NCBI GenBank assembly: GCA_947177345.1
Contig: CAMWUB010000098.1
Location: 1-5,996, forward strand
Origin: an uncultured Ruminococcus sp.
GTDB taxonomy: Bacteria; Bacillota; Clostridia; Oscillospirales; Ruminococcaceae
Direction of reading: 5' to 3'
DNA length: 5,996 nt
The position numbers were made by a program, and so were the translations under genes. The notes below the pieces were generated by a model. It searched no databases and was not told the origin of the DNA. It was given only the letters and a program-made list of their open reading frames with translations. Positions 1 to 5,015 of this stretch are shown here, piece by piece (position 1 is the stretch's first letter; each line of letters starts with the position of its first letter).

Positions 1-189
1 TTTTTAGGTTGTGTGACTCTGCTTTCTGCTACTTACGAGGGAACTATTGACGAATGGAATTTAATTGAAAAAAGTACAACATGGGCAGGCGAAACCGGCA
101 AACGTTCAAGCCTTGAAAAAATTCAGTGTACTGACGGTTATTTATCTTACGACTGGAACGCACATATCTGGAACGAGGTGAGGGTATAA
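1..189 (+). CDS. 3' end of a phage tail/baseplate protein, unidentified (5' truncated)
   Basis: Frame 1 is open from the first base to TAA at 187-189, giving 62 C-terminal residues rich in Trp, Tyr, Gly and acidic residues, with motifs such as TYEGTIDEWN and TDGYLSYDWN and ending in IWNEVRV. The family is not recognisable from this tail end. The composition and the position directly before a fibre gene suggest a minor tail, baseplate or receptor-binding structural protein; this is inference from synteny. The stop codon shares its last A with the ATG of the next gene (TAATG), so the two are probably translationally coupled. The start lies outside the window. Confidence 0.7.
   Translation, partial: FLGCVTLLSATYEGTIDEWNLIEKSTTWAGETGKRSSLEKIQCTDGYLSYDWNAHIWNEVRV
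175..180 (+). promoter_or_regulatory. Shine-Dalgarno of the fibre gene
   Basis: GAGGTG lies 8 bases before the ATG at 189, inside the last codons of the preceding gene. It supports 189 as the start even though that ATG overlaps the upstream stop. Confidence 0.75.
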
Positions 190-1799
190 TGTGGAAATTT
201 CTTGTAAAACAGCAGAAAATTGAAATTATTGAACGTGAAGTTATTGCAGACCAGCAGATTTCTTTTGTAAATCTAAAGTTCATATTTGACGGCGAATGGA
301 AAAAATTTCATAAAGTAGTGCAGTTCACACAATGCGATGAAACATATAACCGTGTACTTGGTACGGATGGAACATCATGTCTGCTTCCGTCGGAACTCCA
401 TGCAGGTGCGGTCAGAATGTCAGTTTTCGGATATGATTCGGAGAACATCAACGGACTTCGTGCAACGACTGTTCCGGTAACACTTAATGTCAGACCATCC
501 GGATTTGTCGGTGACGGTATGAAAGAAGTTCCGCCGACTCCTGACCTGTATACACAACTTTTACAGAAACTGGAAGAAAAAGTCTCATCATTGCAGAACG
601 GCGTTGACGGAAAAGACGGTGAAAACGGTCTTTCAGCCTACGAAATCGCACAGAATAACGGTTTTGAAGGTACGCTGACAGAATGGCTTGCATCTCTCAA
701 AGGCGACAAGGGCGATACTGGCAAACAGGGAGTCAAGGGAGATAAGGGCGACAAAGGTGATACTGGTGAACAGGGAATACAAGGTGAAAAAGGTTCAACC
801 GGAGCTACCGGAAAAACCGGTGCAAGCGGAAAATCCGCCTATGAAATATGGCTGTCTGCCGGAAATTCCGGAACTGAAACTGATTTCCTGAACTCTCTTA
901 AAGGTGAAAAGGGAGACACCGGCAAACAAGGTATTCAGGGTGAAAAAGGTGACAATGGTGCGACCGGTGCAAAGGGTAGCAAAGGAGATACCGGAGCAGA
1001 GGGAAAGTCTGCATATGATGTGTGGATTTCACAGGGAAACTCCGGAACTGAGGCAGATTTTCTTAACTCGCTGAAAGGCGAAAAGGGTGACAAGGGAGAT
1101 ACTGGAAGTGCATCTGTGGACACTGAAAAAATCGAGGAACAGCTTGCAGAACTTACCAATCGTGACACATGGTGGGGAAACTTCAATCCTGTAGGACGTG
1201 CCGAATTTCCTAACGCCTGTCTAACTTATTATGTCCCGACAGGGCAGAAAAGGACGTTTGCGGTTATTCCACGTATCGCCGACTTGGAAAACAATGCACT
1301 GAGTAATTCTCCGGTGGGACTTTTTGTGCCTGACTTGGCGAAACGTGTAGAAAGTCTTGAAAACTCCTCTCATACTCACACGAATAAAGAATTTCTGGAC
1401 AGAATTGAAACAACTCTGAATTCTCGCATCAGTGTACTCAGTGCAAGTCTGACTGCCGTTGACGAAGAACAATGGAGACATATAAACAGTCTTGAAGAAG
1501 TATCACATACACACGAAAATATGGAATATCTTGATAATCTTATTCCGACTATAAGTTCAATGAGTGCAAAACTTTTTGCCATAGAAGATGAACACGGAAA
1601 GAAAATTGAGACGCTGACAGAAACTTCCCACACACACGAAAATATGGATTACCTGGATAATCTCATTCCCACGATAAGTTCAATGAGTTCACGGATTTTA
1701 GCTATTGAAAGCGAACATGGAAAACGCATTGAAAGACTTGAAACGAGCCTTGAAGATGTGAAGACAATTCTTGCTGACGTTGTGGAGGTGACCGAATAA
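189..1799 (+). CDS. Collagen-like phage tail fibre / upper baseplate-type protein
   Basis: This 536-residue protein is modular. Residues 1-110 form an N-terminal beta-rich domain of the type seen at the start of Bacillota phage tail or baseplate proteins (WKFLVKQQKIEII opening), presumably the part docking to the tail. Residues 120-137 look like a short coiled coil. Residues 138-306 are Gly-X-Y collagen-like triplets interrupted by three related 24-residue modules (149-172, 216-239, 274-297) of the form SAYexw...GnsGTe.dFLnSLKG. Residues 307-393 are a linker containing a possible folded segment with WWGNFNP. Residues 394-519 hold three SHTH-starting helical repeats. The likely role is a trimeric fibre on the virion that contacts the host surface; trimerisation is inferred from the collagen repeats. 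There is no signal peptide, and the lack of chaperone or peptidase motifs argues against an enzyme. The start is fixed by GAGGTG at 175-180. The stop overlaps the next ATG (TAATG). Confidence 0.85.
   Translation: MWKFLVKQQKIEIIEREVIADQQISFVNLKFIFDGEWKKFHKVVQFTQCDETYNRVLGTDGTSCLLPSELHAGAVRMSVFGYDSENINGLRATTVPVTLNVRPSGFVGDGMKEVPPTPDLYTQLLQKLEEKVSSLQNGVDGKDGENGLSAYEIAQNNGFEGTLTEWLASLKGDKGDTGKQGVKGDKGDKGDTGEQGIQGEKGSTGATGKTGASGKSAYEIWLSAGNSGTETDFLNSLKGEKGDTGKQGIQGEKGDNGATGAKGSKGDTGAEGKSAYDVWISQGNSGTEADFLNSLKGEKGDKGDTGSASVDTEKIEEQLAELTNRDTWWGNFNPVGRAEFPNACLTYYVPTGQKRTFAVIPRIADLENNALSNSPVGLFVPDLAKRVESLENSSHTHTNKEFLDRIETTLNSRISVLSASLTAVDEEQWRHINSLEEVSHTHENMEYLDNLIPTISSMSAKLFAIEDEHGKKIETLTETSHTHENMDYLDNLIPTISSMSSRILAIESEHGKRIERLETSLEDVKTILADVVEVTE
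602..1106 (+). repeat. Collagen-like Gly-X-Y coding region with three interrupting SAYE modules
   Basis: Codons 138-306 of the fibre gene encode Gly-X-Y runs dominated by GDK, GEK, GDT and GAT triplets, in blocks at residues 138-147, 172-215, 239-273 and 297-306. Three 24-residue non-collagen modules lie at 633-704, 834-905 and 1008-1079. Modules two and three are nearly identical in protein (both contain GNSGTE and DFLNSLKG) but differ at many synonymous positions; module one is more divergent (GFEGTLTEWLASLKG). Such runs form triple helices in bacterial and phage collagen-like proteins. The regular alternation suggests alternating rod segments and small trimeric knobs, which is inference. 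Confidence 0.9.
1368..1745 (+). repeat. Three tandem SHTH-starting repeats in the fibre C-terminus
   Basis: Three direct repeats of 45, 41 and about 40 codons begin at 1368, 1503 and 1626. Each opens with SHTH followed by an Asn and LDxL/LDxI-type residues, then an amphipathic helix ending in a charged segment such as EHGKKIE. Repeats two and three are nearly identical in protein at their start (SHTHENM, then YLDNLIPTISSMS) and clearly similar in DNA; repeat one is more diverged. HTHxN-LD repeats occur widely in Bacillota phage tail proteins. HxH motifs in some phage fibre and spike tips bind iron, so metal coordination by a trimer is possible here but not shown. Confidence 0.85.
1784..1791 (+). 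promoter_or_regulatory. Shine-Dalgarno of the second tail gene
   Basis: GGAGGTGA lies 7 bases before the ATG at 1799, within the final codons of the fibre gene. It is a near-perfect anti-16S match and confirms that translation restarts at the TAATG overlap. Confidence 0.8.
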
Positions 1800-2515
1800 T
1801 GCCAACTATTGCCGAATATTTAGAAGAACTTAATAAACAGCGTACACAGCTTGCAGAAAATCTGAACACTATGGGCGTACAGGCAAACGTTACCGAAAAG
1901 ATGAATACGCTTGTACCGAAAGTTCTGCAAATACAGCATTCAGGAAGCGGAACAGTAAAAGAAAACGTTTTACTTGACACTAATTCATTTACATCAAAGC
2001 AGGAAACAGTTTCCGCTTATGGTGAATCAATCTATATTTACGAATCCACTTCAGCCGAAACACTTCAGAAATATGCAGATGTTATCGAAAAATGGGGCGG
2101 AGTTTCAAGCACAAACAACTTTGTCGGAAACGCTTCCGCAAAGTATGGCATAGCAGTAAGTAACTGGTCGGAAAATGAAGCTGGTACAGGGATTTTGTTT
2201 GCTTCTCCGCTTGAACTCCGCACTGGCAAACTTCTCATCACCATAAATGCCTCTCTGAGCAGTTGGATGAATCAGAAGCTTTATTTGAATTTGATTAAGT
2301 CCGACGGTACAGTTTCAGACCTGAGCAACAAAATTACAGACGCAGATTTTACTTATACTTTCGATTTGATTTTTGCCGGAAGCACTTCTCTTAAAGACCA
2401 GATAATGAACTGTGGAAATATTATCGCCGGTACATATTATCTGTACATTTCAGGCACGGAAAAAGCCGACAACAGCAATTTCAGTTACAATAAAATTGAA
2501 TATCTGAATTATTGA
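1799..2515 (+). CDS. Phage tail-associated protein, function unknown
   Basis: This 238-residue protein starts with a short helical segment (residues 1-45, YLEELNKQRTQLAENL, then GVQAN, EKMNTLVPKVLQI). That motif recurs at the N-terminus of many Gram-positive phage tail and fibre proteins, where it probably serves as an attachment or oligomerisation element. Residues 46-55 are a Gly/Ser linker. Residues 56-238 have alternating hydrophobic and polar stretches with many Ser, Thr and Asn and aromatic strands (KLLITINASL, KLYLNLIKSDG, GTYYLYISG), suggesting a beta-sandwich such as a carbohydrate- or receptor-binding domain. That fold is inferred, not recognised. No signal peptide or membrane segment is visible. 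The gene sits between the fibre and the lysis genes and overlaps the fibre stop by one base, so the most likely role is a receptor-binding or accessory fibre component. Confidence 0.75.
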   Translation: MPTIAEYLEELNKQRTQLAENLNTMGVQANVTEKMNTLVPKVLQIQHSGSGTVKENVLLDTNSFTSKQETVSAYGESIYIYESTSAETLQKYADVIEKWGGVSSTNNFVGNASAKYGIAVSNWSENEAGTGILFASPLELRTGKLLITINASLSSWMNQKLYLNLIKSDGTVSDLSNKITDADFTYTFDLIFAGSTSLKDQIMNCGNIIAGTYYLYISGTEKADNSNFSYNKIEYLNY

Positions 2516-2519
2516 GGTG
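2514..2519 (+). promoter_or_regulatory. Shine-Dalgarno that decides the start of the next gene
   Basis: GAGGTG overlaps the TGA stop of the upstream gene and lies 6 bases before ATG 2526. An in-frame GTG at 2517 is part of this Shine-Dalgarno itself and so cannot be the real initiation codon of a ribosome bound here. Confidence 0.7.
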
Positions 2520-2525
2520 AAAATA

Positions 2526-2846
2526 ATGCAGGACATTATAACAATTATAATTTCGGTACTGTCCGCCACCGGAATTTTAGGAATAGGCACAAAGGCAATT
2601 CTCAGACGTCTGAAACGTCAGGAAACCCGTCAGAAAGCCGTTGAACTTGGTGTACAGGCACTGCTCCGTGACAGAATGTTACATAATTACAATAAATACA
2701 TGGAACAGGGCTATGCACCAATTTTCGCAAAAGAAAACTTTGAAAATATGTATCAGCAGTATCACGGACTTGGTGGTAACGGCATGATGACGCAGTTACA
2801 TACAGCCTTCATGGAACTACCGACGGATAAGGAGATCGACAAATGA
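2526..2846 (+). CDS. Small phage protein with N-terminal membrane anchor, putative holin or holin partner
   Basis: This is a 106-residue protein when read from ATG 2526, preferred over the in-frame GTG 2517 because GAGGTG at 2514-2519 is correctly spaced only for the ATG. Residues 4-25 form one hydrophobic membrane segment, followed by a strongly basic stretch (ILRRLKRQETRQK) that would stay in the cytoplasm. The C-terminal half contains ALLRDRM, YMEQGYAP, MYQQYHGLGGNG and ELPT. From memory, these motifs are conserved in small proteins found beside holins in many Clostridia and Lactobacillales phages. The function is not established: it may be a single-span holin, a holin regulator or a tail-lysis connector. 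It overlaps the next holin gene by ATGA, so the two are probably made together. Confidence 0.75.
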   Translation: MQDIITIIISVLSATGILGIGTKAILRRLKRQETRQKAVELGVQALLRDRMLHNYNKYMEQGYAPIFAKENFENMYQQYHGLGGNGMMTQLHTAFMELPTDKEIDK

Positions 2847-3034
2847 GAGACTGGAAAAAATGGTTTCAATTAGCTACGATAAGAGCAGTAAAAACCGTCG
2901 CTCAGACAGCGGTTGCAACTATCGGAACGTCTGCTGTTATGGGCGATGTCAATTGGCTTTCTGTCGGCAGTGCATCACTGCTTGCGGGTGTGCTTTCGCT
3001 TTTGACAAGCATTGCAGGACTTCCCGAAGAATGA
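2843..3034 (+). CDS. Phage holin, r1t type
   Basis: This 63-residue protein has two hydrophobic segments (about residues 15-33 and 39-60) separated by a short polar turn (MGDVNW), a charged N-terminus (MRDWKKWF) and a short acidic C-terminus (PEE). The motifs IRAVKTVAQTAVATIGT, DVNWLSVGSASLLAGVLSLLTSIAGLP match what I know of the phage r1t holin family, including its usual length of roughly 60-85 residues. Holins accumulate in the cytoplasmic membrane and open holes at a set time, letting the endolysin reach the wall. The start ATG 2843 overlaps the upstream TGA and has AAGGAG at 2829-2834. Its place just before the endolysin, with one small gene between, supports the call. Confidence 0.88.
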   Translation: MRDWKKWFQLATIRAVKTVAQTAVATIGTSAVMGDVNWLSVGSASLLAGVLSLLTSIAGLPEE

Positions 3035-3046
3035 AAAATATAATAT

Positions 3047-3052
3047 AAAGGA
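3047..3052 (+). promoter_or_regulatory. Possible Shine-Dalgarno of the 88-aa gene
   Basis: AAAGGA lies 11 bases before GTG 3064, somewhat longer than usual. A nearer ATG at 3053 reads only two codons before a stop, so the GTG is the best supported start; an alternative in-frame ATG at 3076 has only weak purines upstream. Confidence 0.4.
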
Positions 3053-3063
3053 ATGATTTAAAA

Positions 3064-3330
3064 GTGATTGAAAGAATGAGGAAAGAAGTCCTTAAATGGG
3101 TTAGTCAGCATATAGACAAAACAGACAAAATTAATGTAACGCTTGACAATGTCTATGTTGTTTGGTCTGTAAAGGTACTTCAAAACTGGAAAGCTTTAAT
3201 CAGCACCAATTTACCCGACGGTATGTATTATGAACTTACATACAATGGTGATAAGAACGAGCTTTATCTTGATGCTTACAAGAAATTTGATAATATTAAA
3301 ATTCTTATCAATAAGGAAGAAAACTTATGA
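3064..3330 (+). CDS. Small phage protein, DUF6275-like, unknown function
   Basis: This is an 88-residue soluble protein starting with GTG 3064. After a basic N-terminal helix (ERMRKEVLKWVSQHID) come NVTLDNVYVVWSVKVLQNWKAL, DGMYYELTYNGDK and ELYLDAYKKFDN. To my recollection this pattern (VYVVWS.K.LQN.KAL then DGMYYE.TYNGDK..LYLDAYKK) corresponds to a domain of unknown function, DUF6275, found in phages of Bacillota; the name should be confirmed by profile search. There is no signal peptide, membrane segment or catalytic motif. It sits 29 bases after the holin and overlaps the endolysin start by ATGA, so it is co-expressed with the lysis genes. Its role is unknown; a regulator of lysis or a late accessory function are only guesses. 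Confidence 0.75.
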   Translation: MIERMRKEVLKWVSQHIDKTDKINVTLDNVYVVWSVKVLQNWKALISTNLPDGMYYELTYNGDKNELYLDAYKKFDNIKILINKEENL

Positions 3331-4523
3331 CGAATAATTATAAATTCAATGATAATTCCATGCTTGCGGAACATTTCAGTGTTTCGGAGTTTCGGTGTCA
3401 ATGTGGCGGAACTCATGACACAATCATAAATCATGAACTTCCTGAAAAACTTGAACAGTTATTCAAAGCCCTTAACTGTTCGGCGATAGTTATAAACTCC
3501 GGTTATCGTTGTCCGACGTATAGTGTGAACGCTGGTGGCAGTTCTTCAGACTTTCACACGAAAGGTTATGCCGCTGATATTGTCTGCTATGACCAATCTG
3601 GAAACAAGATCTCATCAAAGAAAGTAAGCTGTGTCGCACAAGATGTCGGATTTGGTGGCATCGCAAATATTGACGGTTCGTACACAGCCACACACGTTGA
3701 TGTCCGGACTTTTAACTTCTGGAAAGGCGATGAGGTTGTAACTGACAACTACTCCGTAACAGATGATTTTTACAGTTATTATGGTATTCCGAAATCTTCT
3801 GTAAACGTATCAGCCACTTCAGAAGTCGTTGCAAGAGGTATTGACGTATCGGAACATCAGGGTGTAATCGACTGGGAAAAAGTCAAGGCATCAGGCAAGG
3901 TTGATTTTGCGATTATCCGTGCCGGTTACGGAAAGGAAATCAGTCAGGTTGACAAGCAGTTTGAACGCAACTATAGCGAATGTAAAAGGCTTAATATCCC
4001 TGTCGGTGCTTATTGGTATACTTACGCCACAACCGCCGTTGAAGCGAAACAGGAGGCTTCTGTGTTCCTCAGAACGCTTGCCGGAAAGTCTTTTGAATAT
4101 CCTGTCGCATTTGACATAGAAGAAAAATCAAACCTTATCCGTGCATCAGAACTGTGTGAGGCTTTCTGCTCCGAAATCGAAAAAGCAGGATACTATACGG
4201 CGGTTTACAGCTTTAAATCGGCATTTGAAAGCAACATCAGCGATATTAAAGAAAAATATGATACTTTTCTGTCGCACATCGGTGTAGAACAGACCGATTA
4301 TTCCGGTGACTATGGATTGTGGCAGTACTCCTGGACGGGACGTATTGACGGTATCTCCGGTGATGTTGACTTGGATTATGCCTATAAAGACTATCCATCC
4401 ATTATCAAAAATTCCGAACTGAATGGCTTCTCAACGTCTGATACTCAAAGTTCAGTTTCTGAAAAGAGTATTCTTGAAAAGATTTTAAACCATGTGGTGA
4501 GCATTGACAAAAAAATGAAATAA
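3327..4523 (+). CDS. Bifunctional endolysin: M15 peptidase plus GH25 muramidase
   Basis: This 398-residue lysis enzyme has two catalytic domains. Residues 14-127 are an M15A-type zinc peptidase domain, with SEFRC, SGYRCP, then SSDFHTKGYAAD giving candidate zinc ligands H77 and D84, and THVD giving H123. Residues 170-352 are a GH25 lysozyme domain beginning GIDVSEHQG (D173), with YPVAFDIEE supplying the expected catalytic pair D263 and E265, and ending in WQYSWTG and GDVDLDYAY. The peptidase would cut cross-links or stem peptides and the muramidase the MurNAc-GlcNAc backbone of peptidoglycan. There is no signal peptide, so export would need the holin. Residues 361-398 form a short Ser-rich linker and a terminal amphipathic helix (EKSILEKILNHVVSIDKKMK); no known wall-binding domain is visible. 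AAGGA at 3313-3317 and the ATGA overlap support the start. Confidence 0.93.
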   Translation: MTNNYKFNDNSMLAEHFSVSEFRCQCGGTHDTIINHELPEKLEQLFKALNCSAIVINSGYRCPTYSVNAGGSSSDFHTKGYAADIVCYDQSGNKISSKKVSCVAQDVGFGGIANIDGSYTATHVDVRTFNFWKGDEVVTDNYSVTDDFYSYYGIPKSSVNVSATSEVVARGIDVSEHQGVIDWEKVKASGKVDFAIIRAGYGKEISQVDKQFERNYSECKRLNIPVGAYWYTYATTAVEAKQEASVFLRTLAGKSFEYPVAFDIEEKSNLIRASELCEAFCSEIEKAGYYTAVYSFKSAFESNISDIKEKYDTFLSHIGVEQTDYSGDYGLWQYSWTGRIDGISGDVDLDYAYKDYPSIIKNSELNGFSTSDTQSSVSEKSILEKILNHVVSIDKKMK

Positions 4524-4527
4524 TTAT

Positions 4528-4558
4528 ATGTGGGCAACTTAGGTTGCCCACATTTTTT
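4528..4558 (+). terminator. Intrinsic terminator of the lysis operon
   Basis: A perfect 11-bp stem (ATGTGGGCAAC at 4528-4538 pairing with GTTGCCCACAT at 4543-4553) encloses a 4-base TTAG loop and runs into TTTTTT (4553-4558). It begins 5 bases after the endolysin stop. On the minus strand the hairpin also follows the convergent gene but is trailed only by a mixed AT stretch, so termination in that direction is probably weaker. Confidence 0.93.
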
Positions 4559-4565
4559 CTTTATA

Positions 4566-5015
4566 TCAACACATATTATATTTTTGGTGTACAAAATCTG
4601 CTATTTCAATTGCAGACATACCATCAATATTTTTTACAATAGCTTGATTCTTATAAAGCCCATCGATTTTTCCAATGTCAACAGAATCAACTCCCAAGAG
4701 ACATATTTTGTTACCATTGCCTGTATTAATAAGCTCTTTTACTGCTGACCACTCAATATGACCTGTCCAGTTTTTCTTTTTGTAATCTGGAGAAAGTAAA
4801 ACTACAACACAATCACAGTTCTTAAAATAAATCTGTCTAAGTATGCTATCTCCATGTACACCATTTATAAGCACATCATGCCATGAATCATAAAAAATGT
4901 CATCTTTATTATAACCTAGTTTAAGAAGCTCGTAACAAAGTGGCTCTACAAATTGTTTTCGATATTTACCTGAAAATGTTATCCCAATTTTAAAGTGTGG
5001 CACACAAATTTTCAT
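4566..5015 (-). other. Possible internally initiated stand-alone TIR protein (149 aa)
   Basis: Within the LRR-TIR gene, Met328 (codon 5015-5013) opens MKICVPHFKIG, six residues before the TIR domain begins. It is preceded by AAGGAG at 5029-5024 with an 8-base spacer. Translation from here would give an intact single-domain TIR protein of 149 residues in the same frame, a normal size for free-standing TIR effectors. Purine-rich Lys/Glu/Gly codons (HKKGEKG) can mimic a Shine-Dalgarno by chance, so this is only a candidate. Confidence 0.35.

Larger units (their letters stand above)
1..4523 (+). mobile_element. Prophage/phage tail-to-lysis module (partial)
   Basis: Seven plus-strand genes run in the standard late order of Gram-positive temperate siphophages: tail fibre proteins, small membrane proteins/holin, then endolysin. 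Junctions overlap by one base (TAATG at 187-191 and 1797-1801) or four bases (ATGA at 2843-2846 and 3327-3330), or are separated by at most 29 bases. No integrase, attachment site, packaging or capsid gene lies in the window, so neither the element's left part nor its true right boundary can be seen. Whether it is an integrated prophage or a free phage genome cannot be decided here; the accessory gene after the endolysin is compatible with both. Confidence 0.88.

Noticed and set aside
935..1186. Open reading frames on the minus strand and in other plus frames across the fibre gene (for example 935-1186 minus, 688-891 plus)
   Set aside because: The Gly-X-Y codon bias of the collagen region suppresses stops in other frames. 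The Pro/Ser-rich translation on the minus strand is the mirror image of the collagen codons and has no ribosome site.
1799..2515. Diversity-generating retroelement target or variable region in the second tail protein
   Set aside because: No reverse transcriptase, template repeat or C-type-lectin-like ending is visible in the window.
3002..3044. Possible sigma-A promoter before the 88-aa gene: TTGACA at 3002-3007 and TATAAT at 3039-3044
   Set aside because: Both hexamers are perfect, but they are 31 bases apart instead of about 17, and no acceptable -35 lies at the right distance from the TATAAT. The AT-rich gap can produce TATAAT by chance.
2860..3048. 62-codon plus-strand frame overlapping the holin
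   Set aside because: It is a Cys/Arg-rich frame-shifted shadow of the holin with no family resemblance and no Shine-Dalgarno.
4524..4566. Phage attachment site or small RNA in the convergent gap
   Set aside because: The 42-base gap is fully accounted for by the intrinsic terminator hairpin and its T-tract; there is no tRNA end or duplicated core sequence within the window.
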